From positions 85,860 to 149,859 of the forward strand of contig WJLW01000083.1 of NCBI GenBank assembly GCA_014728295.1: DNA of 64,000 bases, given 5' to 3'. Numbering within the stretch: the first letter of the stretch is position 1; every line of letters begins with the position of its first letter. The position numbers were made by a program, and so were the translations under genes. This document shows positions 25,593-34,017 of this stretch, piece after piece. Source of the DNA: Chitinivibrionales bacterium. Lineage in GTDB: Bacteria > Fibrobacterota > Chitinivibrionia > Chitinivibrionales > WJKA01. A model generated the notes under the pieces. The model was given only the letters and a program-made list of their open reading frames with translations, did not search any database and was not told where the DNA came from.

Positions 25593-27374
25593 ATGAGCAT
25601 CCGCACCAAATTGCTGATTAATTCAACCGCAACCATAGCTGTGCTGACGGCGATATTTCTGGCGATATCCACTCAGGTCATTCGACGACGCGAGGCTGTG
25701 GAAATCGAGCGTTTCCGCCGCGAATCGATGCACAGTGCCAAAGAGATCCTGGTTGAACGTGTCAACACGGCCTACAAAACGCTGTCGATTATTCACCGCA
25801 AATCTCTAGACGGTAAACACCTCACCGAGCATCATTCCGCCCACAAGAATTCGATAAAAAATTATGCGCTGAAACTGATCAGCTTTCTCAAATACGATAA
25901 CGGACACGGCTATATCTGGATCAACGATATGGGCAAGCCGTTTCCAGCCATGATCATGCACCCGATTATGCCCCAGCTCGACGGCGCCATTCTGCATGAT
26001 TCGCTGTATGGGAAAACCACCAGCGAGCAGGCAAACATATTCGTGCGCTCCGTTGAGTTATGCGAACAGGAGGGCAGCGGATTTATTGAATATACGTGGC
26101 CCAGGCCCGGGGGAATGCAGGCCGGTATTGCCTTCCCCAAGATTTCATACGTCACGCTGTTCGAACCGTGGGGATGGGTGCTGGGCAGCGGGAAATATGT
26201 GGATGACATCAACAACGAAATTGCTTATCGACAGCAAAGCATTCGTCAGGAGCTGGCAAGACTGATTCGCATCGTAGTGTTTGTTTCACTTCTCTGCGCG
26301 GCGCTGGCAAGCGCGGCAACGATTTGGTTTGCCAACCATATCACCAACCCGATCCGTAACCTGGCGGACCTGAGTGAGAGCTTTGCTGCCAGGCCGGATG
26401 CTCCACTTCCCGAGCTCAGCGCCACAGCCGGAGATGAGGTGGGAAAGCTCACCCGCTCATTTAGACGGATGGCTTCCAAAGTTGAGGCAATACTCAAAAA
26501 CCTGACGGTTTCGAATGATCTTCTTTCGGCCAAAAACGACCACTTGTCGCGCGCCATCTCCGAACAGAGGGCGGCGGCGGAAAAGGAACGGCTTCACCGC
26601 AAACAGCTCATACAGGCCGACAAAATGACCAGCCTGGGCATACTGGTATCGGGTGTTGCACATGAAATTAACAATCCCAACAACTTGATTATGCTCAACG
26701 GTGATTTCCTGAAATCACTTTTCAGAGACATACGTCCCGTTCTGGATGCCTGGGTACAGCAGTATCCTGATTTTCGGATTAACGGACTTCCGTATAGTGA
26801 CGTCAGGCACGAGCTTGACGGGCTTTTGGGCGGCATTCTGGAAGGATCGGAGCGTATCGAAAAAATCGTGCAGAATCTGAAAGATTTTATCCGCGTTGAC
26901 ACCGGCGAGCTCGATGAGGAAGTCGATCTGAATGCAGTGTTGGACTCGGCGGTATTTATTACCAATAACCTGATTAAGAAAGCCACCCGCAATTTCGGGC
27001 TCGAAAAAGCCCCCGATGTTCCGCCGGTCAAGGGTAATCACCAGCAGTTGGAACAGGTCGTCATCAATTTACTGACCAATGCCTGCCAGTCGCTGGAAAA
27101 TGACTCGGCCGCCTTGTATGCGAGGACGTCATTCGATCGCCTGGGCAATGCTGCCATGGTTGAAGTCGTGGATCAGGGAAAAGGCATACCCGGCAAAGAT
27201 ATGCACCATGTATTCGACCCCTTTTACACAACCAAGCGGGAATCGGGGGGCACCGGTCTGGGCTTGTCAATTTCGTATTCAATTATGCAGGCGCATCACG
27301 GTGAGCTGCAATTGACCTCGCAGCCCGGTGCGGGGACACTTGCCCGGATACTGCTTCCGCCGTTATCGTCATAA
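25593..27374 (+). CDS. sensor histidine kinase with periplasmic single Cache domain
   Basis: 593 residues. Membrane helix 1 (about 9-29), a periplasmic sCache_2 domain (about 40-215) with GHGYIWINDMGKPFPAMIMH and the signature EPWGWVLGSGKYVDDI, helix 2 (about 226-246), a HAMP linker (ITNPIRNLADL), then a coiled coil and the kinase core. The phosphoacceptor is H357 in SGVAHEINNPNN. ATP-binding boxes are NLLTNACQSL (N box), VVDQGKGIPGKDM (G1), FDPFYTTKRESGGTGLGLS (F and G2). Cache domains of this type bind small organic acids. The NtrC-type regulator gene follows after 15 bp, making a two-component pair. Confidence 0.93.
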   Translation: MSIRTKLLINSTATIAVLTAIFLAISTQVIRRREAVEIERFRRESMHSAKEILVERVNTAYKTLSIIHRKSLDGKHLTEHHSAHKNSIKNYALKLISFLKYDNGHGYIWINDMGKPFPAMIMHPIMPQLDGAILHDSLYGKTTSEQANIFVRSVELCEQEGSGFIEYTWPRPGGMQAGIAFPKISYVTLFEPWGWVLGSGKYVDDINNEIAYRQQSIRQELARLIRIVVFVSLLCAALASAATIWFANHITNPIRNLADLSESFAARPDAPLPELSATAGDEVGKLTRSFRRMASKVEAILKNLTVSNDLLSAKNDHLSRAISEQRAAAEKERLHRKQLIQADKMTSLGILVSGVAHEINNPNNLIMLNGDFLKSLFRDIRPVLDAWVQQYPDFRINGLPYSDVRHELDGLLGGILEGSERIEKIVQNLKDFIRVDTGELDEEVDLNAVLDSAVFITNNLIKKATRNFGLEKAPDVPPVKGNHQQLEQVVINLLTNACQSLENDSAALYARTSFDRLGNAAMVEVVDQGKGIPGKDMHHVFDPFYTTKRESGGTGLGLSISYSIMQAHHGELQLTSQPGAGTLARILLPPLSS

Positions 27375-27389
27375 TATTACAATTGTACT

Positions 27390-28799
27390 ATGGCCAAAAC
27401 CTCTGAAGTCTATCCCGAGCACCGCGTTCTGCTGGTTGATGATGAAGTGCCGTTTCTGCGTACCGCACGCCTGACGTTGCTGGCTGCGGGTATTACCAAT
27501 ATCGAAGTTGAAGCAGACAGCCGCCGCGTACTTGACAAAATATCCCAAGTTCCATACAGCACCATTGCGCTTGATATATCCATGCCACATACCGGTGGTG
27601 TTGAGTTGCTGGAGCGCATTCGGCAGCTTTCTCCCGACAGTATCGTCGTGATGATCACCGGTTTTAATGACGTTGAAACGGCGGTTGGCTGCATGCAAAA
27701 AGGAGCCTTCGATTATCTGGTCAAGCCGGTCAACAAATATCGCCTGATCACCGCTATACAAAAGGCATTGAGCCACTGCGCGATGCAGCGTGAGAACCAG
27801 AACCTCAAAGAGTATCTCCTCGGCCGGCAGTTGAGCCACCCGCACGCATTTGAAAAGATTATCACGCGCAACCAGACGATGCTCAAAATTTTCGAGTATG
27901 CCGAGGCGATAGCTCGATCACGATCTCCCGTGCTGATCACCGGTGAGACGGGTACCGGCAAGGAGCTGATTGCACAGGCGGTGCACGCGGTTTCGGCCGT
28001 GCAGGGACCATTCGTACCTGTCAATATAGCCGGACTCGATGAGGGGATGTTTTCCGACACATTATTCGGGCATGCCAGAGGGGCGTATACCGGTGCGGAC
28101 GCCCAACGCGAGGGGTTGCTGGCAAAAGCGTCCGGCGGCACCCTCTTTCTGGATGAAATCGGCGACCTGTCGACAGCGGCACAGCAGAAATTGTTGCGTC
28201 TGATTCAGGAGGGAGAGTATTATCCGTTGGGCTCCGATACGACGATGCACTCCACGGCACGCATTATCGTTGCAACCAACCGAAATATTGCCGATCCGTC
28301 ACGCTTCCGCAGCGATTTGTATTTCCGGCTCAAAATGCATAAAATCGACCTGCCGCCACTACGAAAGAGAAAAGAGGACCTCGAACTGCTTGCCGGGCAT
28401 TACTTTACCGAAGCGACACAGGAAGCAGGCAAAGCGTCGCTGCGTATGCCGCGGGGCCTGGTGTCGCTGCTGGCGACGTACTCGTTTCCCGGCAATATCC
28501 GCGAACTGGAGGGAATACTACGCGATCTGGTTCATTCGCATACGCACGGACCGCTCAGCCTGCAACCTGTTGAGCGGCTCATTCACGAACCAGATTCGCT
28601 GCAATTCGATGAAACCAGCAGTCACACCGCCCAAATGATCATTTTCCCTGAGCACCTGCCGACACTGAAGGAGATCGAAAACCAGACATTCTCGGCAGCG
28701 CTGCAACGCGCCGGAGGCAACAAGACGATTGCGGCGAACATTTTAGGAATAACACGGCAAACGCTGAGTAACAAGTTGAAGTCTGCGCCGGGCCGGTAG
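27390..28799 (+). CDS. sigma-54-dependent response regulator (NtrC family)
   Basis: 469 residues in the classic order. Receiver (about 10-125) with acidic pair D17-D18, phosphoacceptor D62 (ALDISMP) and K112. AAA+ domain (about 150-380) with Walker A GETGTGKE (185-192), the sigma-54 contact loop GAYTGA (231-236; the usual form is GAFTGA) and Walker B TLFLDEIGDL (251-260). The Fis-type helix-turn-helix GGNKTIAANILGITRQTLSN is at the C-terminus. It should be phosphorylated by the upstream Cache kinase and activate RNA polymerase holding sigma-54. A sigma-54 promoter with upstream palindromes lies just downstream, in front of the CheY-like and chemoreceptor genes, its likely target. Confidence 0.95.
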   Translation: MAKTSEVYPEHRVLLVDDEVPFLRTARLTLLAAGITNIEVEADSRRVLDKISQVPYSTIALDISMPHTGGVELLERIRQLSPDSIVVMITGFNDVETAVGCMQKGAFDYLVKPVNKYRLITAIQKALSHCAMQRENQNLKEYLLGRQLSHPHAFEKIITRNQTMLKIFEYAEAIARSRSPVLITGETGTGKELIAQAVHAVSAVQGPFVPVNIAGLDEGMFSDTLFGHARGAYTGADAQREGLLAKASGGTLFLDEIGDLSTAAQQKLLRLIQEGEYYPLGSDTTMHSTARIIVATNRNIADPSRFRSDLYFRLKMHKIDLPPLRKRKEDLELLAGHYFTEATQEAGKASLRMPRGLVSLLATYSFPGNIRELEGILRDLVHSHTHGPLSLQPVERLIHEPDSLQFDETSSHTAQMIIFPEHLPTLKEIENQTFSAALQRAGGNKTIAANILGITRQTLSNKLKSAPGR

Positions 28800-28811
28800 G
28801 CATCCAATTAT

Positions 28812-28841
28812 TTGCGCAAGGCAGACTGAACGTTTGCGCAA
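28812..28841. promoter_or_regulatory. candidate upstream activator sites (paired TTGCGCAA palindromes)
   Basis: Two identical perfect palindromes, TTGCGCAA at 28812-28819 and 28834-28841, start 22 bp apart, about two helical turns. A one-mismatch copy, TCGCGCAA, is at 28915-28922. They lie about 250-270 bp upstream of the sigma-54 promoter at 29081, in the normal range for NtrC-type enhancers. The remaining 28800-29137 intergenic sequence is AT-rich and holds no gene. Confidence 0.55.
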
Positions 28842-29080
28842 GTAAATCGTTTCCTCATTTCATCGTCCCGGCAACTTCAGCACTCTGTCAATTTACGCGG
28901 TAGAAATTTTTACCTCGCGCAAAAAATCTACCATCTGCTGGAAAGCTTATAATCAACCACTTACCGCAATTGCTCTGTATAGCGTCAAATTTTTTTACAC
29001 AAAAGCGGCTACTCACATATCTTGCCCTTCCTGCAGTCAACACCTTTGATTTAAACGAATTATGCTCGCCGCAGGCGCTG

Positions 29081-29095
29081 TGGCACAGCCATTGC
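29081..29095 (+). promoter_or_regulatory. sigma-54 promoter (-24/-12)
   Basis: TGGCAC at 29081-29086, five bases, TTGC at 29092-29095; GG and GC are separated by exactly ten bases. This matches the core of the sigma-54 consensus TGGCAC-N5-TTGC. Transcription would begin near 29107, about 30 bases before the CheY-like ATG at 29138. Confidence 0.8.
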
Positions 29096-29137
29096 GCATA
29101 TTAATTTCGCATTCGCCGGATAAAAAAAGAGCCAAGC

Positions 29138-29563
29138 ATGAAAAAACCGACAATTATACTCGCCGATGATGAAAAACCGACTCGCGATACGATAGCCATG
29201 ATTCTCAAATCTAAAAGCTACACAGTATATACAGCAGCACACGGAAAGGAGGTACTTGACCTGATACAACAAATGCGAAACATGCAACATGCAATTGATG
29301 TGCTCATCACCGATATTCACATGCCGGTCATGAACGGAACTGATCTCATCGACCATTTAACCATGACGAGTTATGCTCCTGAGATAATTGCAATAACCGG
29401 TTTTGGGGAAAAACATCTGGTTGATGAGCTGCGTGTGAATGGCTGCATGCACTTCCTGAGCAAACCAATCACCGCAACGCACTTGCTTTCAACGGTTCAA
29501 AAAGCGTTGGGCCTATCTTCGTGTCTGCACAAAATCACATCGTCCAAACCTCAATCGGAGTAA
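29138..29563 (+). CDS. single-domain response regulator (CheY-like)
   Basis: 141 residues, a lone receiver domain. Acidic pocket D10-D11 in ILADDEKPTR, phosphoacceptor in VLITDIHMPVMNG (about D59), the conserved Thr/Ser position in IIAITGFGEKH, and the lysine of FLSKPI. No output domain follows; a 20-residue polar tail ends the protein. It is the first gene behind the sigma-54 promoter and is followed after six bases by a chemoreceptor gene. A role in switching motors or in phosphate routing for the neighbouring kinase is possible; no CheA is in the window. Confidence 0.92.
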   Translation: MKKPTIILADDEKPTRDTIAMILKSKSYTVYTAAHGKEVLDLIQQMRNMQHAIDVLITDIHMPVMNGTDLIDHLTMTSYAPEIIAITGFGEKHLVDELRVNGCMHFLSKPITATHLLSTVQKALGLSSCLHKITSSKPQSE

Positions 29564-29569
29564 CTACCA

Positions 29570-31525
29570 ATGTTATCAAACATCAAGCTCACCGGAAAAA
29601 TGCTGCTCGGATTTTCTTCACTTATTGTCCTGGCGCTGATACTGGGTATAACCGGATGGTACGGTGTCAGTCAACTGGCTGGAACCTACGCAAAAGCCAC
29701 GCACGGCAACGCTTGCCTGGAGGCCGTCAACCAGACCGGCAATCAGCGGCGCGAGTTTGCCATGCATGGATTTGCACAACTGGATGGTCAATCTAAAAAC
29801 GCGGCCGAAATCTGGGAGGAAAAGTATGCCGAAATGATGAGAGAATTGGAAAACCTGAGCAATCTGTCCGGCTTGAAAAATGAGTATCGCCAACGCGCAA
29901 ACGAGGTCAAGCATTCTTCTGAAAAATACCGGGAAGTATTTCAAGACCAGAAAGCCGCTCAAAAGCTCAAGGACGAAGCATTTGCCAATTGGGGCAAAAT
30001 CGGCTGGGCGGTCACCAACGAAATCAACGAAGTGCTTGACAAACAGATCACACCAGCCCTCGCCAAAGCGAAGAAGTCTCAAAATGCGCAGAAGCTTGCG
30101 TATTGGTCGCACGTCGGCGAAGGAATTCACACCAATGTTGTCGAGCCGTTTTTACTTTTGCGAGTCACTGCCGTCTACCTGCTCGCCACCGACGGCGATA
30201 AGCAGTGGGAAGCTTTCCGGAATCAACTGCAAAAGGCAAAAAATGGATTGTCACGCTGGACATCGAAAGTAGCCGGTGACAGGCTCCTCAGCAGCGTAGC
30301 CGCACACATCGCCAATCATCTTAAAAATTACGAAAAGGCAGGTAATGATTACTGGCACGGCGTGCAGGCAAAGCGTACCTCAGATCAGCAAATGGCACAG
30401 GAGGCGCGTGCGATTGTTGCCGGGATACATGATATAGACAGCGGTCTCGAACAGGACATGCACTCCATCGCCGCCGGCAGTACTTTGACGATGATCATCA
30501 TTAGCGTGGCCGGCATTGTTCTTGGGGTGGTATTGATGATTCTGATTACAGGCAGCATTGTTGGTCCGATCAAGAAAATCATTCTTTCGTTGACATCCGG
30601 CTCGAACCAGGTCAGTTCCGCATCCGAGCAATTGTCAAGCTCCAGCCAGCAGTTGTCCGAAGGTGCCAGCGAGCAGGCATCGAGCCTGGAAGAGATATCC
30701 AGCAGCCTCGAGGAGATGGCCTCGATGACCCGGCAAAACAGTGACAACACCGTTCAGGCCGACAGCCTCGTTAAGGATTCCAATGAACTCGTGGGGCAGG
30801 GAAAGGCCGCTATGGAGCGCATGAATACGGCAATCAACGAAATTAAGAATTCGTCTGACGAGACCGCCAAAATCATCAAAACCATAGACGAAATTGCCAT
30901 GCAAACCAATCTGCTGGCGCTCAATGCGGCAGTCGAAGCCGCACGTGCCGGCGAGGCCGGTCGGGGCTTCGCTGTAGTAGCAGAGGAAGTGCGCAGTCTG
31001 GCGCAACGCTCGGCCGAAGCCGCAAAAGTCACCTCGGAGCTGATTGCCAATTCGCAGGGCAATGCCGAAAGGGGTGTCGGCCTTGCCGAAGAAGCGCATG
31101 GCTCGATTATCTCGATAGCGGAGAGCTCCACCAGAATTTCATCTCTCATCAGCGAAATCACCGCAGCCAGCAAGGAGCAGGCGCAGGGAATCGATCAGGT
31201 CAACACGGCGGTTGCGCAAATGGACAAAGTCACGCAGAGCAATGCCGCCAACGCCGAGGAGTCGGCTTCTGCCGGCGAGGAGCTGTCTGGCCAGGCCCAG
31301 CAGTTGAATGCAATTGTATCGGAGCTGGAGAATATGGTTGGCGCAGGAACGCAAAATGGAGCACGTAACTCACTGAGCAGGAATTCCGTATCGCGCTCAA
31401 AGGCTCTGAGATCACCGGCACGGCCGCAACGGCGAGTTGCGCAACAGCCCTCTCCCGCAGACGTGCGCCAGATGTCGCCACAGCAGGTGCTTCCGCTTGA
31501 TGATAAGGATTTGCAGGATTTCTAA
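29570..31525 (+). CDS. methyl-accepting chemotaxis protein
   Basis: 651 residues. Membrane helix 1 (about 11-30), a roughly 270-residue all-helical periplasmic sensor of four-helix or helical-bimodular type, helix 2 (about 305-327), a very short linker with no full HAMP, then the cytoplasmic signalling hairpin. The tip (about 440-485) has the universal sequence [20 protein letters not shown] then [20 protein letters not shown]. Gln/Glu-rich methylation segments flank it ([20 protein letters not shown]). The C-terminal tail ends in [12 protein letters not shown], a conserved acidic-aromatic ending in some receptors, not the E. coli NWETF type. It is transcribed with the CheY-like gene from the sigma-54 promoter. 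Confidence 0.95.
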   Translation: MLSNIKLTGKMLLGFSSLIVLALILGITGWYGVSQLAGTYAKATHGNACLEAVNQTGNQRREFAMHGFAQLDGQSKNAAEIWEEKYAEMMRELENLSNLSGLKNEYRQRANEVKHSSEKYREVFQDQKAAQKLKDEAFANWGKIGWAVTNEINEVLDKQITPALAKAKKSQNAQKLAYWSHVGEGIHTNVVEPFLLLRVTAVYLLATDGDKQWEAFRNQLQKAKNGLSRWTSKVAGDRLLSSVAAHIANHLKNYEKAGNDYWHGVQAKRTSDQQMAQEARAIVAGIHDIDSGLEQDMHSIAAGSTLTMIIISVAGIVLGVVLMILITGSIVGPIKKIILSLTSGSNQVSSASEQLSSSSQQLSEGASEQASSLEEISSSLEEMASMTRQNSDNTVQADSLVKDSNELVGQGKAAMERMNTAINEIKNSSDETAKIIKTIDEIAMQTNLLALNAAVEAARAGEAGRGFAVVAEEVRSLAQRSAEAAKVTSELIANSQGNAERGVGLAEEAHGSIISIAESSTRISSLISEITAASKEQAQGIDQVNTAVAQMDKVTQSNAANAEESASAGEELSGQAQQLNAIVSELENMVGAGTQNGARNSLSRNSVSRSKALRSPARPQRRVAQQPSPADVRQMSPQQVLPLDDKDLQDF

Positions 31526-31570
31526 GGATACCGTGATGCACCAATGACAACAGTTGCCATATTGTCAATG

Positions 31571-31610
31571 AATGCCGGTCCGTGTGCATAAAAATTGCGC
31601 GGCCGGCATT
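31571..31610. terminator. possible bidirectional terminator between convergent genes
   Basis: Inverted repeat AATGCCGG (31571-31578) / CCGGCATT (31603-31610) with a 24-base loop, followed by TTGTTG. It lies between the chemoreceptor stop and the end of the convergent roadblock operon. The long loop and short T tract make it a weak candidate. Confidence 0.35.
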
Positions 31611-31679
31611 TTGTTGTCGTGATAATCGATCGGGGAAGCGTAGAATATCGGACAGCCCGGGGCATCGATGCGGCAAGGG

Positions 31680-32954
31680 CTATCCCGGCACCTGCTCTTC
31701 CTGAAAAAGCTTTTTCAGCAATGCGTCCACCAGGCTTTGATCGGGCCCTTCACCTACCGTCAGGGAGGTAAGGTACAGCAGCTTATCGTAGAGCATGGCA
31801 ACGGGACTGATCGTCAGGGTCAATTCGTCACTGTCCGAGACAATCATGCGCTGCAGCTTGCCGAATGGCATAATGGCATGGACTTGTTTGTCAAGTGAAG
31901 TGTAGATTCCGGCCATAGCGGCCAGAGCGTGCACCATGTCCCCCGCTCCGGCAACGGCAAGTCCGGTCTCATCGGCAAGCGCCGCACCGCGGCTGCGATC
32001 CGATGCGCAGATTTCCTGCAACGCCTGATCCAGTGATACGCCGAGGCCTTCGGTGTTATCCAGCGATTTGGGCGCAGGTGGTTTTTCCAGCACAATTCCC
32101 TTGGCCCGCATAAAGGAAATTTCATTTTCGAGTTTACGGCACTTTGCCTGAACAGTCTCAGCATCATTCACCCGCGAATGCAAGACATCGTTTTCCCTGC
32201 GCAAAGCCTCGGATTCATCGGCTTTCTGCTGCAGCACTTCCAGACGGATCGAAAGTTCTTTGTTCTCGGATTGCAGGGTTAGCGCTATTTGCTGCTGCTT
32301 TTGAGCCTCGCTCAATTCATTCTTAAGATCGTCAAGCTGATCCAGGAGTGCAGCGCGTTCTCCTTCCACCGTGCGCAGCAATTCGCTTTTTTGCTGCAAC
32401 TGCGCCAACTCGGTTTGCAAGCCGGCATTTTCTTCACTGTAGCGTTGAGCATACTGGCTGGTTTCACGCAATTCGGTGTTTTCTTCAATCAATATTTCTA
32501 TACGCTCTTCCAGTGAAGCGGAATGATTTCGCTCTGCATTAAGCTCCGCTTTGAGCGTTTCGAAATTAACTTCGGCCGCTTCCATCTGCCTTTGCAGTCC
32601 CTTCGATTGGCCGGCCTGTGCTTTGATCTGGTCCAAGGTCAATTCCGCAGTATCAAAATTGCGGCGCAACCGCTTGTACTCTTCCGCAATTTTGCCATAG
32701 CGACGATTCATATTTTGCACATTCTTATTGAGCGAGTTGTTCTCTTCCTGCAGACGTTCGAGGGATACGCGGTATTGACTCGCCTGGTCACGGGAGGTGA
32801 CCAATTCCGCAACGGCAATCTCGTGCTCTTCTTGCTCTTCGGCGAGTTTACGTTTGAGAGGCAGTGTTTGCACATAGCCGATAAGTATGCCGCCGACAAA
32901 AAACAGTACTGCTCCGCCACCCGATAAAAGTGCGAAGAGGATAGGCGTATTCAT
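31680..32954 (-). CDS. membrane-anchored coiled-coil protein with C-terminal roadblock/LC7 domain
   Basis: 424 residues. One N-terminal membrane helix (about 5-28, ILFALLSGGGAVLFFVGGIL), then a continuous coiled coil from about 35 to 295 rich in Glu, Leu, Gln and Arg (LQEENNSLNKNVQNMNRRYG). The last about 110 residues form a roadblock/LC7 domain: SLDQALQEICASDRSRGAAL, ADETGLAVAG, HAIMPFGKLQRMIVSDSDEL, and LTISPVAMLYDKLLYLTSL. Roadblock proteins dimerise and regulate small GTPases such as MglA or Rag. The coiled coil could reach some 35-40 nm from the membrane. Its ATG overlaps the stop of the OmpA-like gene. It is the last gene of a four-gene operon led by a kinase-like protein. Confidence 0.82.
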   Translation of the reverse strand: MNTPILFALLSGGGAVLFFVGGILIGYVQTLPLKRKLAEEQEEHEIAVAELVTSRDQASQYRVSLERLQEENNSLNKNVQNMNRRYGKIAEEYKRLRRNFDTAELTLDQIKAQAGQSKGLQRQMEAAEVNFETLKAELNAERNHSASLEERIEILIEENTELRETSQYAQRYSEENAGLQTELAQLQQKSELLRTVEGERAALLDQLDDLKNELSEAQKQQQIALTLQSENKELSIRLEVLQQKADESEALRRENDVLHSRVNDAETVQAKCRKLENEISFMRAKGIVLEKPPAPKSLDNTEGLGVSLDQALQEICASDRSRGAALADETGLAVAGAGDMVHALAAMAGIYTSLDKQVHAIMPFGKLQRMIVSDSDELTLTISPVAMLYDKLLYLTSLTVGEGPDQSLVDALLKKLFQEEQVPG

Positions 32955-33589
32955 AATGTACCTTTGTAAAAAGTAACTTCAATCCTGCGGTTTTTGTTGA
33001 GCTCCTCAGGATCATCAGAGGTTGCCAGAGGTTGCGATTCCCCAATTGCCACCGCTTTGATTCGAGCTTCGGGAACGCCGTAGCTGCGCAGAAGCTTCTG
33101 CGCATTGTGCGTCCGCTCTTGGCTGAGTTCCCAGGCATTCGCGGATTCGCCCCTACGATCGGCATGCCCTGCTATCTTTAGTGACAGTTGCGTTCCGGCG
33201 CGTTGATATTTTCTTACCGCTGTTTCGAGCTTTTCGGCTTGTCGCATGCTGAGCAACGTCGAATTTTGCGCATAAGTAAAGGTAATCTTACGCAGCTTGC
33301 GGGCCGCGCTTTCGGCTGAATCGGAGCCTGCAATCAATTGATTTGCCAGGGACAAATCGCGAGCCGGTGCCGATTGCGAGGAAAAAGATCGGCCGGTTGG
33401 GTCGGATGGCGTACTGAGAAAATCGTCAAACAGAAAAGGCTTGCGGGCATTCTTCTGTGATGCGACAGGTGCTACCCCGAACAGCTCACGGGCAATCTGA
33501 GGATAAAGCCAGACATTCAGGGCAATTATATCACCGAGGCCCAGCACAAAACAGAGTATTGCTCCCGATATCAGTGCACCCCGAGACAT
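32951..33589 (-). CDS. inner-membrane-anchored OmpA-domain protein
   Basis: 212 residues. The N-terminal helix (about 7-27, ISGAILCFVLGLGDIIALNV) looks like a signal anchor. A flexible Ser/Pro linker follows, then an OmpA/MotB-type peptidoglycan-binding domain (about 98-210): ITFTYAQNSTLLSMRQAEKL, LKIAGHADRRGESANAWELS, RTHNAQKLLRSYGVPEARIK and LNKNRRIEVTFYK. The family binds diaminopimelate in the wall through an Asp and an Arg, both plausible here (HAD and NRRIEV). It would link the inner membrane to the wall. It lies between the two roadblock genes and is translationally coupled to the coiled-coil one. Confidence 0.88.
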   Translation of the reverse strand: MSRGALISGAILCFVLGLGDIIALNVWLYPQIARELFGVAPVASQKNARKPFLFDDFLSTPSDPTGRSFSSQSAPARDLSLANQLIAGSDSAESAARKLRKITFTYAQNSTLLSMRQAEKLETAVRKYQRAGTQLSLKIAGHADRRGESANAWELSQERTHNAQKLLRSYGVPEARIKAVAIGESQPLATSDDPEELNKNRRIEVTFYKGTL

Positions 33590-33604
33590 ACTATCTTTCC
33601 CAAA

Positions 33605-33973
33605 TTAAAGAACCTTTTGTAAATCAGGTATAACACGTCGCAACTCAAGGAAAATAAGTCCCAGCTTGGCCTGAATGGTAACCAGCAACATTAACACGGC
33701 ATCCTGCCCGATGGAATTCAAGATGACGTATCCCTTCTCAGATTTCACAAATACTTGATTTAAAGGAGATTGCATCATTTCGTTGGCAATACGTTCACCA
33801 ACACCCAGGAGTGCCGCCGACATGCCGCTGACCAGTTCCTCATCGATTTCGGCCGGGGCAACGGACGCGATGGGAAATCCTTCCACACTCACTACGGTTG
33901 CGCCGAAAATATCGGGTGAACTGGTGCGTAGACGTCTGAGGATTTCGGTAATTTTGTCGGTTTTACTGGCCAA
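33605..33973 (-). CDS. stand-alone roadblock/LC7 (MglB-like) protein
   Basis: 122 residues, a single roadblock domain: ITEILRRLRTSSPDIFGATV, VSVEGFPIASVAPAEIDEEL, SGMSAALLGVGERIANEMMQ, QVFVKSEKGYVILNSIGQDA and LMLLVTIQAKLGLIFLELRR. MglB-type members are GTPase-activating partners of the polarity GTPase MglA; others organise kinases or reporters. No MglA-like GTPase is in the window. It is encoded between the kinase-like gene and the OmpA gene on the minus strand, and the spacing (44 and 15 bp) indicates one operon. Confidence 0.9.
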   Translation of the reverse strand: MASKTDKITEILRRLRTSSPDIFGATVVSVEGFPIASVAPAEIDEELVSGMSAALLGVGERIANEMMQSPLNQVFVKSEKGYVILNSIGQDAVLMLLVTIQAKLGLIFLELRRVIPDLQKVL

Positions 33974-34017
33974 AGTAAACTCCCTTCAATTTAAAAGATG
34001 GTAAACCGAACCTTGGT

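Noticed and set aside
31212..31444. Further TTGCGCAA copies at 31212-31219 and 31437-31444
   Set aside because: Both lie inside the chemoreceptor coding sequence in conserved or repetitive codons, so they are probably chance.
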